NCBI GenBank assembly: GCA_028278625.1
Contig: JANQDY010000170.1
Span: forward strand, 1-13,172
Origin: Thermodesulfobacteriota bacterium
GTDB taxonomy: Bacteria; Desulfobacterota; DSM-4660; Desulfatiglandales; Desulfatiglandaceae
Direction of reading: 5' to 3'
DNA: 13,172 nt
The notes beneath the pieces were generated by a model. The model searched no databases and was not told the DNA's origin. It saw only the letters and a list, made by a program, of their open reading frames with translations. Shown here piece by piece: positions 7,061-13,172 of the stretch. Position 1 is the stretch's first letter. Every line of letters starts with the position of its first letter. The position numbers and the translations under genes were made by a program.

Positions 7061-8335
7061 TTGGCAATGAAAGAGATCAAAAGGATACCGAGTCCTTCAC
7101 TTCAAGTGGCAATTCTGTTTTTCTGGCTTTTTCTCTTTTCCTTTCCGGGAAATGCTTCACCAGAGACAACAGCCGCCGACAGGAACTGCCCGGATTGCTC
7201 TGGCCATGTGGTTTTCCTTGAAGGCGCCACATTTTCGTCCGGCACATCGTGTCAATGCATCGCCTCAAGTCGCATCACTTTTGGAAAGAACGTGAGGGTT
7301 GAAAAGGGGGCGACCTTGACGGTCAATGCACCCATCGTCCAGCTAACGGACGGGTTTCATGTGGAAGCGGAGGCAACGGTTCACATGGTTTTTGTTGCCA
7401 GCCGGGAACCGCTCTGGGGATGGGGGATCACAACGGGCATCTTAGGCAACCAACCCAATGACAGACCACCTGATCCGGACGTTTCCGACAGTCAGTGCAA
7501 TCAGGAGACCACCCAACCGAATCCCGGCTTTTCCTGCCCGCATCTCATGCTCATGAGTATGGACATGGAACTGGCTGCCCAACGGGACGGCAATGATTGG
7601 GCCCATTATGCCGTGGCCGGGCTGGGGACCGACAGCGAATGCGGAAGGTGCTATCAATTGGACTTCAGAGCGCCTGAAAACAGTTCATTTCCAGGGGGGT
7701 TCGGCATCAGTCCGGGCGGTCTGCCGGAGAAACCGCTCATCATTCAGGCGGCAAATTCAGGCGGGGACGTATCGTCCGGCCAATTTGATATTTATATGGG
7801 CGCCGGGGGATTCGGCGCCAACAACGCCTGCTCCGCGGACTGCGACACCAACCAGTGCTGCGGCACCCCCTGCAAGGGAAACCAGTACGAAGGCACCTGC
7901 CATGATTTCACGCTGGGCAACAGCTGTTATGGCGGCGGCATCAGAATCGATCACTTGAACACCGTGAACCTGACACCGGAAGAAGCCTGCGAAAAGGCCG
8001 CCCCCGGAGATGATTGGGTTTCGGTTAGCATGCGATACTCCTGCATTCAGTCCACCCGCCGGAAATATCACTGGAACTGGCGTGTGGCATGGGCGGAGGT
8101 GGAATGCCCGGACAGCCTGATTCGGGCCACCGGCTTGATGCGGAAGAACAATGTCACCTCCGGACTGCCGAAACCGAGTGAGACCCTCCTGGACGGAAAA
8201 CCCATCAACGGTTGGACCACCTCCATGGAGGACTGCTGCAAACCGAGCTGCGGCTGGTCCGGCAAAGGGGATCCTGACGGCAAATGGTCCGCTACCATGA
8301 CCTGCGGCAAAAACGGGCAACCCTACCTGAAATGA
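7061..8335 (+). CDS. Secreted GH45 endoglucanase-like protein, catalytic domain apparently circularly permuted
   Basis: This protein has 424 residues. A signal peptide (hydrophobic 14-29, cleavage near 33) is followed by a probable 3-coathanger stack domain (about 70-113: ITFGKNVRVEKGATL, VQLTDGFHVEAEA). The GH45 catalytic region follows: GFSC (156-159), CGRCYQLDF (194-202), IIQAANSGGDVSSGQFDIY (227-245), YGGGI (290-294), and WRVAWAEVECPDSLIRATG (340-358). These match the order in Humicola insolens Cel45A after its N-terminus. The family's N-terminal motif instead occurs at the end as DCCKPSCGW (391-399), followed by a TCGKNGQPY tail. By alignment Asp243 equals the catalytic acid Asp121, and Asp391 equals the base Asp10, so both are kept. 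The aromatic pair before the base (Tyr-Trp in Cel45A) is Met-Glu here. There are 22 cysteines, 18 in the catalytic part. Predicted role: extracellular beta-1,4-glucan cleavage. An expansin-like non-hydrolytic role is a weaker alternative. The start is TTG 7061 or ATG 7067. Confidence 0.8.
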   Translation: MAMKEIKRIPSPSLQVAILFFWLFLFSFPGNASPETTAADRNCPDCSGHVVFLEGATFSSGTSCQCIASSRITFGKNVRVEKGATLTVNAPIVQLTDGFHVEAEATVHMVFVASREPLWGWGITTGILGNQPNDRPPDPDVSDSQCNQETTQPNPGFSCPHLMLMSMDMELAAQRDGNDWAHYAVAGLGTDSECGRCYQLDFRAPENSSFPGGFGISPGGLPEKPLIIQAANSGGDVSSGQFDIYMGAGGFGANNACSADCDTNQCCGTPCKGNQYEGTCHDFTLGNSCYGGGIRIDHLNTVNLTPEEACEKAAPGDDWVSVSMRYSCIQSTRRKYHWNWRVAWAEVECPDSLIRATGLMRKNNVTSGLPKPSETLLDGKPINGWTTSMEDCCKPSCGWSGKGDPDGKWSATMTCGKNGQPYLK

Positions 8336-8405
8336 TACTGAATCCTTTGATTGAACAAACGGAGATTCCACGGTTTCGTTCTTTTCCAGGTTTCAATAAA
8401 AACAC

Positions 8406-8434
8406 TTGCATGAATTGGCTTATCTTATTATGAT
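8406..8434 (+). promoter_or_regulatory. Candidate sigma70 promoter of the giant repeat protein gene
   Basis: TTGCAT (8406-8411), a 17-bp spacer and TATGAT (8429-8434, 5/6 match) lie in the 169-bp gap after the GH45 gene. Transcription would start near 8441, about 64 nt before the ATG. This suggests that the giant gene can be expressed on its own. No convincing rho-independent terminator for the GH45 gene is visible in the same gap. Confidence 0.45.
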
Positions 8435-8504
8435 TCCCTAGAATATCGTGGTTTTGGTTTTTGTCTTCTGACGTTACCCGCTCCTCAAAAAATGAGTCTT
8501 TCAA

Positions 8505-11500
8505 ATGGACCGACTGAAAGAGTATCCCACCGGGAAACGCGTCATCTATTTTGTCCTCTTTTTGTTATTACCAGCCTTTTGGGTCTTACCCGTATCCGCT
8601 ATAGATTTTCAGTGGATCAAAGGGGCAGACGGGGACTGGGATGAATCCTCGAGCTGGAGCCCTTCTGGCATCCCCAACGGCGGCGGTGCTACGGCAACCA
8701 TTGATGGATCGGGCGCCAATGTCATCGTAACACTTGCCCAGGAAGAAGCAGCAGTGACGCTTGTCCTCGGCGGGCTCACGGTGGACAGCGGAGACAGTGT
8801 TGAGATCGATAATAATAATACCCTGGTGGCCGGTTCTTTAGGAAGCGGTGCCACCGTCACCAACAACGGCTTCATTCAGCTGGGCTCCAGCGGGTCTTAC
8901 ACCTATTTCACCGCCAGCGGACTGGTAACCCTCAATGGCTTCGGCGCGGTTGTGCTCAACCGGGAAGAAACAGATCAATTGAGCTACGACGGCGGTTACG
9001 GCGGGAGCTTCAAGAATGAGGCCGGACACACCATTAAGGGGATGGGCAAAATCGCCTCTCCAGTGGATAATAACGGCACCATCGCAGCGGACGGCGGAAC
9101 CCTGGCTGTTGCACAGAGTATTGACAACACCGGCGGTCTCATGACCACCACCGGAGCCGGCAGCATTCTTCAGATAGCATCCGCGGTCACGGGAGGGGAC
9201 ATAAATCCGGGGAGCGGAACCGTGAATCTGGCCGCGGGGGGAACCCTGGAGAACACATCTATCGGAACCGGCGCAACGCAGGTGACCGGCAGCAGTGTAA
9301 TGAAAGGGAGTATCTCCAACAGCGGCACCGTTTCCGTTGACAATAACAATCAGTTGACTTTGGGGTCCGGCGGCAGCGGCGCTACCGTCACCAACAACGG
9401 GGCCATAGCGCTCGGTTCAACCGGGTCCTACACCTACCTTACCGCCAGCGGGCTGGTAACTCTCGACGGCTCCGGTGCCGTCGTCCTAAACCGCGAAGTA
9501 ACGGATCAATTGAACTACGACGGAACATACGGCGGCAGCTTCAAAAACCAAACGGGACACACGATCAAAGGGAAAGGCAAAATCGCTTCACCCGTGGTTA
9601 ATAGCGGCACCATTGCAGCGGACGGCGGAACGCTGGCCGTTGCACAGAGTATTGACAACACCGGCGGCGTCATGACAACCACCGGAGCGGGCGGCATCCT
9701 TCAGATAGCATCCGCGGTCAACGGAGGGGACGTAAATCCGAATAGCGGAACCGTGAATCTGGCCGCAGGAGGGACCCTGGAAGACGTTACCATCGGTACC
9801 GGTACCACGCAGGCAACCGGTAACAGCAATATAAAGGGGACAGTCTCAAACAACGGCACCGTTTCAGTGAACAATGGCAATCAGTTGACCTTGGGGTCAG
9901 GCGGGAGTGGTGCTGCCGTCACCAACGACGGCACCATAGAGCTCGGATCAACAGGGTCCCATACATTCCTTTGTGCAAGCGGGGTTGTGACCTTGGGTGG
10001 GTCGGGCGCTGTTGTGCTTAACCGCGAAGTAACGGATCAACTGAATTACGACGGCGGCTACGGCGGCAAATTCATTAACCAGGCGGGACATGCCGTTAGA
10101 GGGAAGGGTAAGATCGTAAGCCCCGTGGATAATAACGGCACCATCGCGGCGGACGGCGGAACACTTGCTATTGCCCAGAGTATTGACAACACCGGCGGTG
10201 TCATGACAACCGCCGGAGCCGGTGGTATCCTTCAGATAGAATCCGCGGTCGCGGGGGGTGATATAATTCCGGGCAGCGGAATCGTGAACCTTGCCGTCGG
10301 AGGATCCCTGGAAAACGTCGCCATCGGTACCGGTACCACGCAGACAACCGGTAACTGCGCTGTGAAAGGGACCGTTTCCAACAGCGGCACCGTTTACGTA
10401 AACAATAGCAATATTCTGTATCTTGGTTCCGGCGGGAGCGGCGCCACCATCACCAACAACGGCACCATTCAGATGGGTTCAACAGGTTCTTATACTTATC
10501 TCACCGCCAGCGGTCCGGTAACCATTGGCGGCTACGGCGCAGTCGTCCTGAGACGCGAAGTAACGGACTTATTGAGCTATGACGGCGGCTCCGGCGGTAG
10601 CTTCAAGAATCAGGCGGGACATACCATTGGAGGATGTGGAAAAATCGCATGTCCGTTGGAGAATAACGGGGCGATTACCGCGGACGGAGGAGCCCTGGAA
10701 ATTCAGTCGGCGGTAACCGGAGACGGAACCGTCTCCATCTTGGATAACGCAACACTTTCCGTTCAGGCAAATCTGGCAGCCCGGAATTTCAGCATGGCCA
10801 ATCTGGCCACCTTACAGGTGGGAATCAGCAAACCGATTGATCTAAACGGCGATTACACATTCTATCAAACCAATGAAAGCTATTGGAACTGGGGGAGCGG
10901 CACAAGTCTTAGAATGACGGGCGAAGGCGCTCAGAACCAAAATCTGGAGGTGGGAGGTCGCGACTATGGTGCCGTGGCCGCCGGTTTCACCGCAAATTTC
11001 AGCCTGCCTTCACTCGTGCTGAATGGAACGGGGACTTACGTCTCCTTAGTAGACAATATTGACAACGGAAACCGCGCATCCCCTGAGGCCCTTTATGTGG
11101 ACAGCCTGCAGGTGAACACGGGAACCACCCTTTATTTGAACGGCATTAATCTTTACACCTATTACGGGAGCCCGTCAGTGCCGGTGAAGGTGGTGGGGGG
11201 AGATACCCGGTTCGGAAGCGGCACCATTCTTTCAATATCTCCGGGCACCTACTATGTGGACAGCCAGAACGGCGATGACGCCGACGACGGCAGCGCCGCC
11301 GCTCCCTGGAAGACCCTGCACCACGCCATGGATCAGATCAATAGCGGAAGTGCCGGGGCCTACACCCTGCATGTGGCTTCAGGGACTTACACGGTCTTAA
11401 ACAACGATGGTTTTGAGTCGGACGCCTCTTTGAGTATAACCGTCAGCAACGTGACCATCGACGGGGCGGACGCCCCAAAACCGGTTATAGACGGCGGCTA

Positions 11501-13172
11501 TGCAAATTCGTGGCAAAACGGTTTCGAAATCGGAACAGCGGCAGCAGGTGTCACGAATGTGGTGATCAAGGATCTTGTGCTCCGGAATTTCGCCGTCGCC
11601 AGCAGCGGTATAAAGGTGGTCAACGGTTCCGACAATATCATCGACAACTGCGAGATCCATAGCAATCGATATGGGGTGCATCTTCTGTCGGAGAGCAGCA
11701 ACACTGAAATCCGAAACGGCTGCAGTATTCACGACAACTGGGACGTGGGCGTCTACGTTTACGGCAGCGACGGCAACCTGATACATGACAATATCTTCTA
11801 TGAAAACGGCTTAAACGGCAGCGGCATCGGCATTCATCTTCAGAGTTACGAAAACTACCCATCCCCCTGGGTATCCCCGGACAACAACAAGATCTATCAA
11901 AACACCTTCTACTGGACCCAGAACTTTACGTCCCTTTGCGGCATACAATTCAGTCAGGATGACTGGATTTTTGAAGGGGACGGAAATGAAGTATATCAAA
12001 ACGAGATCTATGGACCTTCCGGAAACACGACGGTTCATACGGGAATCAACATCTATCCGGGGTCTACCAATACCAATCTGTTGAAAAACAAGATATATAA
12101 CCTGTACGAGGCAATTCTCCTCCAGTCGGATGCCGCTGATTCGGCGGCACCCCGGGTTGTCAACAATCTAATCCATAGCATCGCATACGGCATCGTCTTG
12201 ACATCAGGATCTCTCGTCAAAACAGCCAAAGTCTATAACAACACTCTGGCGGACGGGGTCCAGTGGGGAGTTCTCATAAACTCGGGCAGTCCTGAGATCA
12301 AATACAATATCATCAGCGGATTTGTCGGCATCGGCATTGATGACACCGGCACGGGCAATACGCCCATCATCGACTATAATGATGTATGGAATAATGGGAC
12401 GAACTACTCCGGATGCTCCGCCGGGGCTCACGATATTTCGGCAAATCCTCTCTTCACAAATTACGCACTCCAGGCCTGTTCACCCTGCATCGACAAGATG
12501 TATACGGACCCGGTCACAGAGGATATCAACGGCACGCCCAGGCCTCAGGGGCCTGCAACGGACATGGGGGCCGACGAATTTATTTACCAGACACCCGTGA
12601 TTACCGGCTTTTCACCCCCTTCCGGAATGACGGGAACATCCGTTACCATCGTGGGAAGCCACTTCTGCGGTGCAAGCGCCGTGACCTTTGGACCAACGGC
12701 CGCCGCTGGTTTTACGGTGGTCTCTGATACCGAGATTTCCGCCACCGTGGGAAATGGGTCCACGGGAAAAATAACCGTCACAAACCCTGCCGGCACAGGG
12801 GAAAGCAGCGGTACCTTCAATTACACCACTCCTGCCGCCCCCACCGTGACCACAGCGGCGGTAACATCGGTCACCACCAACTCGGCCCAAAGCGGCGGCA
12901 ACGTCACGGATGACGGAGGCGCCACCCTGACGACCAGAGGGGTCTGCTGGAGCACCTCCCCCAATCCCACCACCAGTGACAGTCACACCAGCGACGGGAC
13001 CGCCACGGGAGCATACACCAGCAGCATCACGGGACTCTCTTCCAGCACCACCTATTACGTCCGCGCATACGCCACCAACAGCAACAACCTGACCGGGTAC
13101 GGCAGTGACCGTACCTTTACCACCACGGCGCCCGTGCCCACCGTCACCTCTTTCAGCCCCACTTCAGGCGGA
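8505..13172 (+). CDS. Giant secreted multidomain repeat/beta-helix protein (3' end outside window)
   Basis: One frame is open from ATG 8505 to the window end: 1556 codons, no stop. An in-frame TGA at 8493-8495 makes this the first possible start; the Shine-Dalgarno is poor. Order: signal peptide (core 13-31, cleavage near Ala32); a GDWDESSSWSPSGIP motif typical of extracellular beta-strand repeat proteins; four 177-residue repeats, the last partial (102 to about 740); a linker ending with an EALYVDSLQVNTGTTLYLNG segment (to about 914); a DUF1565/PbH1 right-handed beta-helix starting YYVDSQNGDDADDGS (about 915) and ending DMGADEF (1353-1359); an IPT/TIG domain (1363 to about 1441); an FN3-like domain (about 1445-1545); and the start of a second IPT/TIG domain (FSPTSGG). 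Composition is rich in Gly, Thr, Ser and Asn. It is probably a cell-surface or released adhesin or polysaccharide-interacting protein. No catalytic residues can be assigned, and the surface anchor must lie downstream. Confidence 0.9.
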   Translation, partial: MDRLKEYPTGKRVIYFVLFLLLPAFWVLPVSAIDFQWIKGADGDWDESSSWSPSGIPNGGGATATIDGSGANVIVTLAQEEAAVTLVLGGLTVDSGDSVEIDNNNTLVAGSLGSGATVTNNGFIQLGSSGSYTYFTASGLVTLNGFGAVVLNREETDQLSYDGGYGGSFKNEAGHTIKGMGKIASPVDNNGTIAADGGTLAVAQSIDNTGGLMTTTGAGSILQIASAVTGGDINPGSGTVNLAAGGTLENTSIGTGATQVTGSSVMKGSISNSGTVSVDNNNQLTLGSGGSGATVTNNGAIALGSTGSYTYLTASGLVTLDGSGAVVLNREVTDQLNYDGTYGGSFKNQTGHTIKGKGKIASPVVNSGTIAADGGTLAVAQSIDNTGGVMTTTGAGGILQIASAVNGGDVNPNSGTVNLAAGGTLEDVTIGTGTTQATGNSNIKGTVSNNGTVSVNNGNQLTLGSGGSGAAVTNDGTIELGSTGSHTFLCASGVVTLGGSGAVVLNREVTDQLNYDGGYGGKFINQAGHAVRGKGKIVSPVDNNGTIAADGGTLAIAQSIDNTGGVMTTAGAGGILQIESAVAGGDIIPGSGIVNLAVGGSLENVAIGTGTTQTTGNCAVKGTVSNSGTVYVNNSNILYLGSGGSGATITNNGTIQMGSTGSYTYLTASGPVTIGGYGAVVLRREVTDLLSYDGGSGGSFKNQAGHTIGGCGKIACPLENNGAITADGGALEIQSAVTGDGTVSILDNATLSVQANLAARNFSMANLATLQVGISKPIDLNGDYTFYQTNESYWNWGSGTSLRMTGEGAQNQNLEVGGRDYGAVAAGFTANFSLPSLVLNGTGTYVSLVDNIDNGNRASPEALYVDSLQVNTGTTLYLNGINLYTYYGSPSVPVKVVGGDTRFGSGTILSISPGTYYVDSQNGDDADDGSAAAPWKTLHHAMDQINSGSAGAYTLHVASGTYTVLNNDGFESDASLSITVSNVTIDGADAPKPVIDGGYANSWQNGFEIGTAAAGVTNVVIKDLVLRNFAVASSGIKVVNGSDNIIDNCEIHSNRYGVHLLSESSNTEIRNGCSIHDNWDVGVYVYGSDGNLIHDNIFYENGLNGSGIGIHLQSYENYPSPWVSPDNNKIYQNTFYWTQNFTSLCGIQFSQDDWIFEGDGNEVYQNEIYGPSGNTTVHTGINIYPGSTNTNLLKNKIYNLYEAILLQSDAADSAAPRVVNNLIHSIAYGIVLTSGSLVKTAKVYNNTLADGVQWGVLINSGSPEIKYNIISGFVGIGIDDTGTGNTPIIDYNDVWNNGTNYSGCSAGAHDISANPLFTNYALQACSPCIDKMYTDPVTEDINGTPRPQGPATDMGADEFIYQTPVITGFSPPSGMTGTSVTIVGSHFCGASAVTFGPTAAAGFTVVSDTEISATVGNGSTGKITVTNPAGTGESSGTFNYTTPAAPTVTTAAVTSVTTNSAQSGGNVTDDGGATLTTRGVCWSTSPNPTTSDSHTSDGTATGAYTSSITGLSSSTTYYVRAYATNSNNLTGYGSDRTFTTTAPVPTVTSFSPTSGG
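8808..10400 (+). repeat. Three full tandem 531-bp (177-codon) repeats
   Basis: Copies span 8808-9338, 9339-9869 and 9870-10400. Landmarks recur exactly 531 bp apart, for example the ACCGTCACC-type segment at 8853, 9384 and 9915. Each unit encodes [DN]NNNxL…GSGATVTNNG, GAVVLNRE.TDQL.YDG, GHTIKGKGKIASPV, NNGTIAADGGTLAVAQSIDN, ILQIASAV and TLE…IGTGTTQ.TG before the next copy. The copies have no length differences and many changes look silent, which indicates fairly recent duplication or gene conversion under protein-level selection. Short internal periodicity (NNGTI, NSGTV) suggests beta-solenoid or stacked beta-strand structure. Confidence 0.93.
10401..10735 (+). repeat. Fourth, partial and diverged copy of the 531-bp repeat
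   Basis: This copy keeps the same register (its ACCATCACC segment at 10446 is again 531 bp on) for about 100 codons to 10700. It then skips about 20 codons: GGALE joins directly to IQSAVTG, where the full copies have the AVAQSIDNTGG…ILQ stretch. After that it drifts into the non-repeat linker. Two cysteines appear (GGCGKIACP) where the other copies have Gly/Lys/Met and Ser. The right-hand boundary is approximate. Confidence 0.75.

Noticed and set aside
8292..8335. Truncated tandem second GH45 domain instead of a permutation
   Set aside because: Kept as a formal alternative only: no residual GH45 sequence follows the stop at 8333-8335 and no N-terminal copy of the DCCKPSC motif exists, so a single permuted domain explains the protein better.
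7757..8371. 204-codon minus-strand frame opposite the GH45 gene
   Set aside because: The plus strand has the signal peptide, cysteine pattern and GH45 motifs. The reverse frame is an Ala/Gly/Val-rich shadow.
8336..8504. Riboswitch (e.g. GEMM c-di-GMP type) or intrinsic terminator between the GH45 gene and the giant gene
   Set aside because: No conserved GEMM-like core and no stem-loop followed by a T-run could be found by eye; only a promoter-like pair of hexamers is supportable.
8609..9029. Minus-strand open frames opposite the start of the giant gene
   Set aside because: They lie opposite a continuous plus-strand frame with clear signal peptide and repeats. Their translations are low-complexity mirrors of Gly/Thr/Asn codons and no ribosome binding site supports them.
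8808..10400. CRISPR array or mobile-element repeats
   Set aside because: The 531-bp repeats are in frame, directly abutting, without spacers or terminal inverted repeats, and are part of one coding sequence.
11397..12038. Several overlapping minus-strand frames opposite the beta-helix region
   Set aside because: The plus strand encodes recognisable PbH1 beta-helix repeats here. The antisense frames overlap each other in different registers and show no family motifs.

Overview
The window looks like a piece of chromosome from a Gram-negative bacterium, most likely a deltaproteobacterium (Desulfobacterota). This is inferred from gene content only: a LIV-type ABC transporter linked to a beta-keto acid cleavage enzyme, a GGDEF-family N-terminus of the type seen in that group, and a giant secreted protein with beta-helix and IPT/TIG domains. 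No rRNA, tRNA, CRISPR array, insertion sequence or phage gene is visible.

Left half (1-6838, all on the minus strand, transcribed right to left). Eight closely packed genes look like one operon. The order is BKACE/DUF849 beta-keto acid cleavage enzyme, livG ATPase, livF ATPase, Tat-exported substrate-binding protein, livH permease, livM permease, HD-domain phosphohydrolase, and the N-terminal part of a probable diguanylate cyclase that runs off the left edge. Gaps range from a 32-nt overlap (livG/livF) to 77 bp (binding protein/livH, holding a strong hairpin). Together they make a complete high-affinity uptake system. The first gene suggests that the imported compound, or a metabolite of it, is a beta-keto acid cleaved with acetyl-CoA. 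The last two genes add a signalling module.

Middle (6839-7060) is a divergent intergenic region with a candidate sigma70-type promoter on each strand.

Right half (7061-13172, plus strand) encodes two secreted proteins. The first (7061-8335) has a signal peptide, a probable 3-coathanger stack domain and a glycoside hydrolase family 45 (endoglucanase) catalytic domain. That domain appears circularly permuted: the family's hallmark N-terminal motif DCCKPSCGW, with one of the two catalytic aspartates, sits at the C-terminus. The second (8505 to beyond 13172) is one uninterrupted reading frame of at least 1556 codons with no stop in the window. It encodes a giant exported protein: signal peptide, a tandem array of 177-residue repeats with an exact 531-bp period, a linker, a DUF1565/PbH1 right-handed beta-helix, an IPT/TIG domain, an FN3-like domain, and the start of a second IPT/TIG domain.

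The most interesting item is the apparently permuted GH45 enzyme. Next come the near-identical 531-bp repeats and the linkage of HD/GGDEF signalling genes to a BKACE-LIV transport operon.
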